Assembly (NCBI RefSeq): GCF_038024105.1
Contig: NZ_CP150661.1
Location: forward strand, 2,127,001-2,191,000
Origin: Polaribacter butkevichii
GTDB taxonomy: Bacteria; Bacteroidota; Bacteroidia; Flavobacteriales; Flavobacteriaceae
Length of the DNA: 64,000 bases
Direction of reading: 5' to 3'
Shown here: positions 10,001 to 16,175 of the stretch, one piece after another
Numbering within the stretch: the first letter of the stretch is position 1
How the letters are laid out: every line of letters starts with the position of its first letter
Program-made: the position numbers and the translations under genes
Notes under the pieces: model-generated
Databases searched by the model: none
Told to the model about the DNA's origin: nothing
The model's input: the letters and a program-made list of their open reading frames with translations, nothing else

Positions 10001-11326
10001 AATGCCGGCGCAGAAGTTCAACGTCCTTTAGCAACGGTAGTTATTGGTGGTTTAATTACAGCAACTATTTTAACGCTTATTGTTTTACCTGTATTATATG
10101 CTTGGTTTGAAGAAAAAAAATCACGCAAAATAAATAAAACAGTAATCATTACTATTATTGGTTTTTTATCTGTAGCTAATACAAATGCACAATCTCAACT
10201 AACAATTGAAGAAACCTTGGCTTTGGCTATTAAAAATAATGCCAATTTAAAAGCTTCTAATTTAAAAATTGATGAAAGCAAAGCTTTGATAGGAAATGCT
10301 TTTAGTATTGATAAAACTTCTATTTACTATAATTATGACGAAAACAATTTAGCAACAAACAATCTGCCTTTAAAAATATTTGGTATTGCCCAAGATTTTA
10401 AATTTCCAACAGTTTATTTTGCTAACAAAAAAGTAAACAAAGTAAAAGTTAGTATCCAAGAAACTAATTATAACATTCAAGTTTTACAAATTAAAAAAGC
10501 AGTTTATGCTCATTATTATCAACTAAGCTATGCTAAGAATAAAGCTGAAACGTATCGATTTTTAGATAGTTTGTATCAAGATTTTGCAAAAAAATCGGCA
10601 CGTAAATTTAATTTAGGTGAAACCAATTATTTAGAAATGATTACTGCAAAATCTAAACAAAAACAGTTAGAAACAAGCTATAAACAAGCGGTGCAAGAAG
10701 TTGTATTTTCTACCGAACAATTAAAAAGCATTGTACAAACAGATACGTTACATATTTTAGATGAACCGCTTAAAAAACTAAATGTACAAAGTATAGCTAC
10801 TAAAGATAATCTAGGAGTTCAATATTTTGAAGATGCTAAAAACTATCAAAATGCTTTGTATCAAAAAGAAAAGCAAAGTTTATTGCCAGATATAAGTTTA
10901 GAATATTTTCAAGGTACAAATAACCTATTAAAAAACACTGTTAGCGGATATCAAATAGGATTAAAAATACCATTATTTTTTACGGGAAATACTTCAAAAA
11001 TAAAAGCTTCTAAAATTTCTAAGGACATTATTTTAGAACAACAGCAAGATTATAAAATAAAGTTAGAAGCCGAGTACAAAGCTCTTTTAGCAACGTTACA
11101 TCAATATAACGAAGCTGTAAATTACTACGAGAACCAAGGAAAGAACCTAAAAAACGAAATTATAAAAACAGCCAATCGTACCTTTAAAGAAGGTGAAATT
11201 GATTTTTTTCAATACATCCAAAGCATAGAAACCGCTAAAGATATTGAACTATCATACCTAAACAATTTAAACGCATACAATCAAACGGCTATCAACATTA
11301 ACTATCTTATTTTAAATACATTTTAA
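7007..11326 (+). CDS. Heavy-metal RND efflux pump fused to a TolC-like outer-membrane factor
   Basis: A 1439-residue protein. Residues 1 to about 1040 form a full CzcA/CusA-type (HME-RND) inner-membrane proton antiporter. It has an N-terminal membrane helix, two large periplasmic loops and two bundles of membrane helices. The fourth-helix proton-relay motif DFGIIIDGAVIIVE (near residue 399) carries both Asp and the Glu. From about 1045 a new hydrophobic segment ending in ANTNAQ works as an internal signal-like segment. It is followed by about 390 residues of TolC-type coiled-coil protein (LTIEETLALAIKNNANL). CzcA-type and TolC families are normally separate genes; pump-TolC fusions recur in Bacteroidota. 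The substrate is probably a divalent or monovalent transition metal; Cu/Ag versus Zn/Co/Cd cannot be decided here. The adaptor gene follows after 2 bases. Confidence 0.93.
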   Translation: MLEYIIKFSLKNKLIIFIFTIFIIGFGIFSLTKIPIGAVPDITNNQVQVITTSRNLSTQDVEQFITYPVELEMANLPGVEEIRSVSKFGLSVVTIVFKDNMGTYLPRQLIAEKIKSASEKIPQGFGTPEMGPITTGLGEIYQYILDVKPGYENRYSATELRTIQDWIVKRQLSGIPGVVEVNTWGGFLKQYEIAINPNKLNAMHISVAEIYNALEKNNSVAGGGYIEKTNQAFFIRGEGLIKSLEDVGHIVVKNEGIPIYIKDIAKVGFGSATRFGAITGNGQGEKVLGQIMMLKNGNSKAIIDAVKERVKAIQNNLPEGVYINGFLERSELIDKTTFTVSENLILGSLIVIFVVVLLLGNLRSGIVVASVIPLSLLFTISLMNTFGIDANLMSLGAIDFGIIIDGAVIIVEFIAFRIISESDKLKLLKKEEKQEEIDAITLKSASKMMNSAIFGQLIILIVFIPILSLSGVEGKMFKPMALTFSFALVGAMLLCLTYVPVVSSLFLKPSKPSDKNISVRLMKILNLWYKPSIHWALQHKKIVIGLAGFLLISSIILFTRMGGEFVPTLDEGDFVIQPVLKTGTSLGKTIEITTKIEQILLDNFPEVDQVVSRIGAAEVPTDPMSMEESDVIIKLKPKSEWVSAKSKDQLADKFKEALAIIPDMEVEFTQPIEMRFNELITGVRADVAIKIFGENLSVLATKADEIRTLIKDVQGASDIIIEKVEGLPQMSVTFNRSKIARYGLNISDVNQLITMGFAGGTVGNVFEGEKRFDLVIRLDKNNRKNLSSLQHLYVDTPGGNKIPLSELADIKYTTGPAKISRDDTKRRIVVGVNVRNRDLQSVVDDVKTIIDSKLKLPVGYTITYGGQFENLQSAKARLKIAVPIALVLIFLLLYFAFGSIKEALLIYSAIPLSAVGGVVLLWLRGLPFSISAGVGFIALFGIAVLNGIVLIEHFKELKKEGMDNIEERIKRGTAERLRPVLLTAAAAALGFLPMAISTNAGAEVQRPLATVVIGGLITATILTLIVLPVLYAWFEEKKSRKINKTVIITIIGFLSVANTNAQSQLTIEETLALAIKNNANLKASNLKIDESKALIGNAFSIDKTSIYYNYDENNLATNNLPLKIFGIAQDFKFPTVYFANKKVNKVKVSIQETNYNIQVLQIKKAVYAHYYQLSYAKNKAETYRFLDSLYQDFAKKSARKFNLGETNYLEMITAKSKQKQLETSYKQAVQEVVFSTEQLKSIVQTDTLHILDEPLKKLNVQSIATKDNLGVQYFEDAKNYQNALYQKEKQSLLPDISLEYFQGTNNLLKNTVSGYQIGLKIPLFFTGNTSKIKASKISKDIILEQQQDYKIKLEAEYKALLATLHQYNEAVNYYENQGKNLKNEIIKTANRTFKEGEIDFFQYIQSIETAKDIELSYLNNLNAYNQTAININYLILNTF

Positions 11327-11328
11327 AA

Positions 11329-12465
11329 ATGAAAAACATATATATACTCTTATTTTCATTACTTTTTTTTACTTGTGGAAATACCGAACAAAAGACAGAA
11401 ACAGTTAAAGAAACTACAATAACTAGCAATCAAATTAAAATTAGTACACAACAATTTAAAAATGAAGCCATGCAATTAGGTGAGCTTTCAGAACAAACTT
11501 TTAATACCGTTATAAATGTTAATGGTATGATTGATGTTCCGCCAGAAAACAAATCTAGCGTAAGTACATTTGTTGGTGGTTACGTAACTAAAATTCCGCT
11601 TTTAATTGGTGATAAAGTTAAAAAAGGTCAATTAGTGGCCATTTTAAAAAACACAGAATTTATTAAAATTCAACAACAATATTTAGAAATTTCTGCACAA
11701 CTCAATTTTCTAAAAAACGAGTATCAAAGACAAAAAACCTTGTTTGATGAAAAAATAACATCGCAAAAAAACTACTTAAAAGCAGAAAGTAATTACAAAG
11801 TTAGTTTGGCTAGTTATAACGGATTAGGTAAAAAATTACAAATGATGAATATCAACCCAAACTCTGTTAAACAAGGCAACATAACCTCTACCATAAATTT
11901 GTACGCACCAATTAGTGGCTATGTTACAAAAGTAAATGTAAGTAATGGCTCTTTTGTGTCTTCGTCTAGCGAACTATTAGAAATTATAAATACAGATCAT
12001 ATTCATTTAGAATTATCTGTTTTTGAGAAAGATATTTTAAAAATTAAAAAAAATCAAAAAATAGAATTTAAAATTCCAGAAGCATCAGATAAAACTTATG
12101 AAGCAACAGTGCACTTAGTGGGAACCTCTATAAACGCAGATAGAACCATTAAAGTGCATGGACATATTAACGATGAAGAAAGTAATAATTTTATTTCGGG
12201 AATGTATATTGAAGCCGCTATTATTTGTGATGTAAAAAAAGAAATATCGTTACCAAAAAGTGCTATTAAAAAAAGTGAAGATGTTTATTTTGCGTTGGTT
12301 TTAAAAGAACAAAAAGATGATTATTATCTCTTTGAAAAAACAAAATTAAACATTGGGTTGCAAAATGAAAACTACGCACAAATAGTAGATGATACTTTAT
12401 TGCAAAATAAAAAAATACTCACCAATGGAAATTTTATGTTATCCGATGATTTTAATGATGAATAA
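11329..12465 (+). CDS. RND efflux periplasmic adaptor (membrane fusion) lipoprotein
   Basis: A 378-residue protein with a lipoprotein signal (LLFFTCGN; lipidated Cys near residue 16). It has the barrel-sandwich hybrid and hairpin layout of CusB/CzcB adaptors: a lipoyl-like half (VGGYVTKIPLLIGDKVKKGQ), a coiled-coil hairpin (residues about 115-180), the second lipoyl half (LYAPISGYVTKVNVSNGSFV) and a beta-barrel domain. It would link the inner-membrane pump to the outer-membrane channel, which here is the C-terminal part of the preceding protein. It is translationally close to the pump (2-base gap). Confidence 0.92.
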   Translation: MKNIYILLFSLLFFTCGNTEQKTETVKETTITSNQIKISTQQFKNEAMQLGELSEQTFNTVINVNGMIDVPPENKSSVSTFVGGYVTKIPLLIGDKVKKGQLVAILKNTEFIKIQQQYLEISAQLNFLKNEYQRQKTLFDEKITSQKNYLKAESNYKVSLASYNGLGKKLQMMNINPNSVKQGNITSTINLYAPISGYVTKVNVSNGSFVSSSSELLEIINTDHIHLELSVFEKDILKIKKNQKIEFKIPEASDKTYEATVHLVGTSINADRTIKVHGHINDEESNNFISGMYIEAAIICDVKKEISLPKSAIKKSEDVYFALVLKEQKDDYYLFEKTKLNIGLQNENYAQIVDDTLLQNKKILTNGNFMLSDDFNDE

Positions 12466-12611
12466 ATTGTACTTTTTTTTTATCATTTAAATAAAAAATA
12501 AAATACTTTATAAAGCCTAATGTTAAATTATTTTGATGAAAATTAAAAAAGCGACATCCAACACACATATAATTTAAAAATTATTTTTTAGATTCTAGAC
12601 TTTTTTTAAGA

Positions 12612-12619
12612 TATGTTTG
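12612..12619 (+). promoter_or_regulatory. -7 promoter element
   Basis: TATGTTTG matches TAnnTTTG, 20 bases upstream of the ATG at 12640. The 174-base gap after the adaptor gene otherwise holds only AT-rich sequence with no strong terminator. Confidence 0.5.
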
Positions 12620-12639
12620 CAACATAACTTTAAAAAAAG

Positions 12640-13197
12640 ATGAAAATGAAAAGAATTGCCCTAATTGTGCTATTATTTAGCAATTTAATTATTTTTTCTC
12701 AAGAGAAAGAAGAAAAATTTCCGCAAGACATTAACAAAAAACATGAGGTAAAACTAAATGTTTTTGGTGTTCTAGTATTTGAATGGATAGATGTTTCTTA
12801 TGAGTATTTAATTAATGAAGAATCATCTTTTGGAGTTGGTGTTCTTGTAGGTTTTGACAATAATGAAGATATAGATGAATATAGAAAATTTTCTTTAACG
12901 CCTTATTATAGAAGATACTTTTCTAGCAAGTTTGCAAGAGGTTTTTTTGTGGAAGGTTTTGGAATGTTGCACTCTTATGAAAACAATAATTACGACTATT
13001 ATATTAATGGTAATTACCAGCACAATGATAAAACAAATACAGAATTTGCTGTTGGTATTTCAGTTGGTGGAAAATTTATTTCTAAAAAAGGCTTTACTAC
13101 AGAAATTTATTTAGGCATAGGCCGTAATTTAGGTAGAGATAACGGCTCTTTAGAAGTTGTAGGCAGAGGTGGGGTATCTTTAGGCTACAGGTTCTAA
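12640..13197 (+). CDS. Small outer-membrane beta-barrel protein (DUF3575-like), paralogue 1
   Basis: A 185-residue exported protein with a signal peptide (ends near FSQE). It shows repeated amphipathic strands (SYEYLINEESSFGVGV, TPYYRRYFSS, FFVEGFGML, GRNLG) and a terminal aromatic (YRF), typical of eight-stranded Bacteroidota outer-membrane barrels. It aligns along its whole length with the next gene. Its role is unknown. Confidence 0.72.
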   Translation: MKMKRIALIVLLFSNLIIFSQEKEEKFPQDINKKHEVKLNVFGVLVFEWIDVSYEYLINEESSFGVGVLVGFDNNEDIDEYRKFSLTPYYRRYFSSKFARGFFVEGFGMLHSYENNNYDYYINGNYQHNDKTNTEFAVGISVGGKFISKKGFTTEIYLGIGRNLGRDNGSLEVVGRGGVSLGYRF

Positions 13198-13215
13198 AAA
13201 ATCAATCTTATTTAC

Positions 13216-13223
13216 TAAATTTG
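13216..13223 (+). promoter_or_regulatory. -7 promoter element
   Basis: TAAATTTG, an exact TAnnTTTG match 32 bases before the ATG at 13256. The second barrel gene may therefore be transcribed independently of the first. Confidence 0.5.
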
Positions 13224-13255
13224 CCTTTCTATAAAAGGATATAAAAAATAAAAAC

Positions 13256-13759
13256 ATGAAAAAAATACTTTTAGCTTTCGGACTCTTAGTTAGCTCTTTA
13301 AGTTATGCTCAACAAGAAATTAAATTAGATATTGGAGATGCTTTGGTTATAAAAAACTTAGAGTTTTCTTATGAAAGCTACATCACAGAAAATTCTTCTT
13401 TTGGTGTTTCTACTGCTTTTAACTTAGCAAAACAAGAAGCTAAATTTAGATACAATGAAAATACCATGATTACTCCTTATTACCGTAATTATTTTTCTGC
13501 AAACCAACAATGGAACTTTTTTGGTGAAGCTTTTTTTGGAATCAATTGGGGAAAAGAAAAACTACCTAATAATGGAGGTAGCGACTTTACTTATGAAAAA
13601 TATACAGATGGTGCATTAGGTGTTGCTGTTGGTACAAAATATATTGCTGAAAGTGGTTTAACAATTGATGTACATGCTGGTATTGGTAGAAACTTATTTA
13701 GTACCGCCGCTCCTACTTTAGTGCCTAGAATTGGTGTAAATGTTGGTTGGAGATTCTAA
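13256..13759 (+). CDS. Small outer-membrane beta-barrel protein (DUF3575-like), paralogue 2
   Basis: A 167-residue protein with a clean signal peptide (cleavage after SYAQ). Its barrel is clearly related to that of the preceding gene: shared NSSFGV, TPYYRNYFS, FFGEAFFG and AGIGRNL blocks and a C-terminal WRF. A strong terminator follows. The pair probably arose by tandem duplication. No catalytic or transport-specific residues can be identified. Confidence 0.75.
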   Translation: MKKILLAFGLLVSSLSYAQQEIKLDIGDALVIKNLEFSYESYITENSSFGVSTAFNLAKQEAKFRYNENTMITPYYRNYFSANQQWNFFGEAFFGINWGKEKLPNNGGSDFTYEKYTDGALGVAVGTKYIAESGLTIDVHAGIGRNLFSTAAPTLVPRIGVNVGWRF

Positions 13760-13782
13760 TTATTACTTACCTTATAATTTAT

Positions 13783-13810
13783 AAAACGCACTCTAGAGTG
13801 CGTTTTTTTT
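13783..13810 (+). terminator. Intrinsic terminator after the barrel gene pair
   Basis: A perfect self-complementary stem CGCACTCT/AGAGTGCG is extended by A/T pairs and followed by a run of nine or more T. It lies 23 bases past the stop at 13759. Confidence 0.85.
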
Positions 13811-13950
13811 TGTGACTCACATAATGTTTCACTCTAAATTAACCTACCAATATACTTCTAATTTTAACCACTCTAAAGCATCTTTTTTAGCATACTTAAG
13901 TAATACCTCTTACATTAAAACATCTTTATTTAGATGTAAAATTAGCGCAT

Positions 13951-13990
13951 AAAAAAAATCTCTTGAAGTAAACTTCAAGAGATTTTAAAA
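13951..13990 (-). terminator. Intrinsic terminator of the beta-helix lipoprotein gene
   Basis: Inverted repeat ATCTCTTGAAGT/ACTTCAAGAGAT with a 2-base loop. On the minus strand it is followed by a U-run (the A-run at 13951-13958). It lies 39 bases past the 3' end of the 670-residue gene. The remaining 13811-13950 stretch holds only a doubtful 42-codon frame. Confidence 0.85.
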
Positions 13991-14028
13991 TATGTATAGT
14001 TTAGTAATTCTAAAATTACTCGCTTATA

Positions 14029-16041
14029 TTATAAACCAGCATTTCTCCAAGTCCAAGCAGAAACATCTACTTTAGTACCTGTTTTATACTCTGCTGTAGT
14101 TGTTGCTGCAGAACCATCTATCATTACATTTGCTAAAGGACCATCATCTTTCATGTCGATGTTTTTAGCATATCCTTCTAACCAAATATTAGTAATTGTT
14201 GCTCCAGAAGTCTTTTTAAATTGTAAAGCAGTACCATCTACAGTAGAAATTGCTGTTAAGTTTACAAACTTAGGATTCTTATTATCTTTATCTCCTTCAA
14301 AAGCAGTAGAAAAACCAGCAACCGTATGAGAAATGTATGTATTAGTAATTGTTCCATTCCATCCTTCTGTCCAGTCTACAGAATCATCTTCATTATTTTC
14401 TAAGTATAAATTTTCAGCAGAAACTGTTCCTCCAAAAAACTCAACACCGTCATCTGCACCATCAATTACAGAAATATTTTCAATTGTAGTTCCAGAACCA
14501 ACCGCATAAAAAGAAACTCCGTTGTACTGAGATTCTGAGTTAATCTGAGCTCCTGTTCCTCTAATTACTAAATATTTTACAGAACCAGAGTTATCTGCAT
14601 CATTTGTACCTCCGTAAATAAAACCACCAACTTCTGCTTCTGCGTTTACACCTGCAGTTGTTGTTGCGTTACCACAAATTGTTAATCCTCCCCAATCTCC
14701 AGGATTACCAGATGCTGAAGAAATTACTACAGGATTATCTTCTGTACCTTGAATATCTATTTTACCACCTTGTAAAACGGCAATATAAACTCCTGTTCCA
14801 CCATCTCTAGCAGTAATTTTTGTTCCAGCAGGAATTGTTAATGTTGCACCAGATTGTACAATGTAAGATGAATTTAAGCTATAACTAACAGAAGCATCTA
14901 AAGTAACATCTGTAGTTACTGCTCCTTGTAAAGAACTACTTTCGAAAGATAATTCTGTTGGTACCCAATCAAAATCAGAAACTGTTACAGTTGGTACAAC
15001 CGTAGTGTTTAATGTGTAAAAATAATCTCCTGAAGCAGTCATTGCATCCTCAGAACTAAGAGCAACTGGCGTATAACCGTCAGACAATACAACGTTTGAT
15101 GTTGCACCACCATCTTTCATATCTAAATCTACATCGTAACCACTTAAAGACAAACCTGTAATAGTACCTCCAGATTCTTTTTTAAATTGTAAAGCTGTTC
15201 CTCCTACTGTAGAAATTGCAGTAATATTATTAAATTTAGGATTTCCATTATCTTTATCTCCCTCAAAAACTGTAGAAAAACCAGACTTTGTATGAGAAAT
15301 ATAAGCCGTATTTACGGTTCCATTCCATCCTTCTGTCCAATCTATAGAATCATCTTCGTTATTTTCTAAATATAAGTTAGAAACAGAAACGGTACCTCCA
15401 AAAAATTCGACACCATCATCAGATCCATTAATTACAGCAACATTACTAATAGAAGTACCAGAACCAACTGCATAGAAAGAAACTCCATTATATTGAGATT
15501 CTAAACTAATTTGAGCACCAGTTCCTTTAATCACTAAATAATTGATAGAACCTGAATCATCAGCATCATCTGTACCTCCATAAATAAAACCTCCAACTTC
15601 TGCTTCTGCACCTACACCAGCGGTAGTAGTTGCATTACCACAAATTGTTAATCCTCCCCAATCTCCAGGGTTACCTGAAGCAGAAGCCATAATAACTGGA
15701 GAAGAAACAGTACCTTGAATATCTATTTTACCTCCTTGTAAAACTGCAATAAAAACTTCCGTTCCTCCATTTAAAGCTTGAATTTTTGTTCCTGCAGGTA
15801 TTGTTAATTTTGCACCTGAATCTATAGTAAAAGATCCGTTTAAGCTATAGGCAGTTCCTGCATCTAATGTATAATCTTCATCAAGATTACCATTCATAAT
15901 TCCAACACTTAAGTTTTCAATTACTTCAGATTCTCCACCAGGTATAATAATTTCTGGTTCCTTACTACCACAATTGGTTAAGGTTAATGTAACTAAAGAA
16001 AAAGCTACAATATTAAAAATTTTAAAAATTGATTTTTTCAT
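14029..16041 (-). CDS. Beta-helix surface lipoprotein with internal duplication
   Basis: A 670-residue lipoprotein (signal ending TLTNCGS; Cys near residue 24). It consists of two copies of a module of about 310 residues, the second starting near residue 370. Shared blocks include GDWGGLTICGNATTTAG, GFIYGGT, DDGVEFFGGTVS, LYLENNEDDS and DWTEGWNGT. The Gly/Asn/Ser-rich, short-strand periodicity looks like a right-handed parallel beta-helix. It lies downstream of, and in the same direction as, the TonB receptor. A Pho-box-like direct repeat lies in its upstream gap. It is probably exposed at the cell surface and may capture a substrate for the receptor; that partnership is inference from position. 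Family members are sometimes labelled multidrug transporter in databases, which the sequence does not support. Confidence 0.8.
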   Translation of the reverse strand: MKKSIFKIFNIVAFSLVTLTLTNCGSKEPEIIIPGGESEVIENLSVGIMNGNLDEDYTLDAGTAYSLNGSFTIDSGAKLTIPAGTKIQALNGGTEVFIAVLQGGKIDIQGTVSSPVIMASASGNPGDWGGLTICGNATTTAGVGAEAEVGGFIYGGTDDADDSGSINYLVIKGTGAQISLESQYNGVSFYAVGSGTSISNVAVINGSDDGVEFFGGTVSVSNLYLENNEDDSIDWTEGWNGTVNTAYISHTKSGFSTVFEGDKDNGNPKFNNITAISTVGGTALQFKKESGGTITGLSLSGYDVDLDMKDGGATSNVVLSDGYTPVALSSEDAMTASGDYFYTLNTTVVPTVTVSDFDWVPTELSFESSSLQGAVTTDVTLDASVSYSLNSSYIVQSGATLTIPAGTKITARDGGTGVYIAVLQGGKIDIQGTEDNPVVISSASGNPGDWGGLTICGNATTTAGVNAEAEVGGFIYGGTNDADNSGSVKYLVIRGTGAQINSESQYNGVSFYAVGSGTTIENISVIDGADDGVEFFGGTVSAENLYLENNEDDSVDWTEGWNGTITNTYISHTVAGFSTAFEGDKDNKNPKFVNLTAISTVDGTALQFKKTSGATITNIWLEGYAKNIDMKDDGPLANVMIDGSAATTTAEYKTGTKVDVSAWTWRNAGL

Positions 16042-16152
16042 TTTATTTTAATTGGTTATAATTTTATTTTTTACAAAGAAACTACCCATTCCTTTAGTTT
16101 TCTTTACCTAAATATTAATAGTGTGTTAGGGTTTATTTAGAAAATCTATGGT

Positions 16153-16170
16153 TTGTTAACCCTTAGTTAA
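16153..16170 (-). promoter_or_regulatory. Pho-box-like direct repeat upstream of the lipoprotein gene
   Basis: The minus strand reads TTAACTA, four bases, then TTAACAA: two 7-mers on an 11-bp period, the geometry bound by PhoB/OmpR-class regulators. The same layout occurs three more times in this locus. Regulation by phosphate is inferred. Confidence 0.45.
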
Positions 16171-16175
16171 CTTAC

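Noticed and set aside
13831..13843. A 13-bp match (ACTCTAAATTAAC) to the reverse complement of the array/AraC element.
   Set aside because: It is not upstream of any gene in the matching orientation, and a single 13-bp AT-rich match is weak. Possibly a stray site.
13824..13952. A 42-codon frame between two terminators (starts MFHSKLTYQY).
   Set aside because: No promoter or ribosome-binding site, composition expected of AT-rich non-coding sequence, and its stop codon runs into the next terminator. I regard it as chance.
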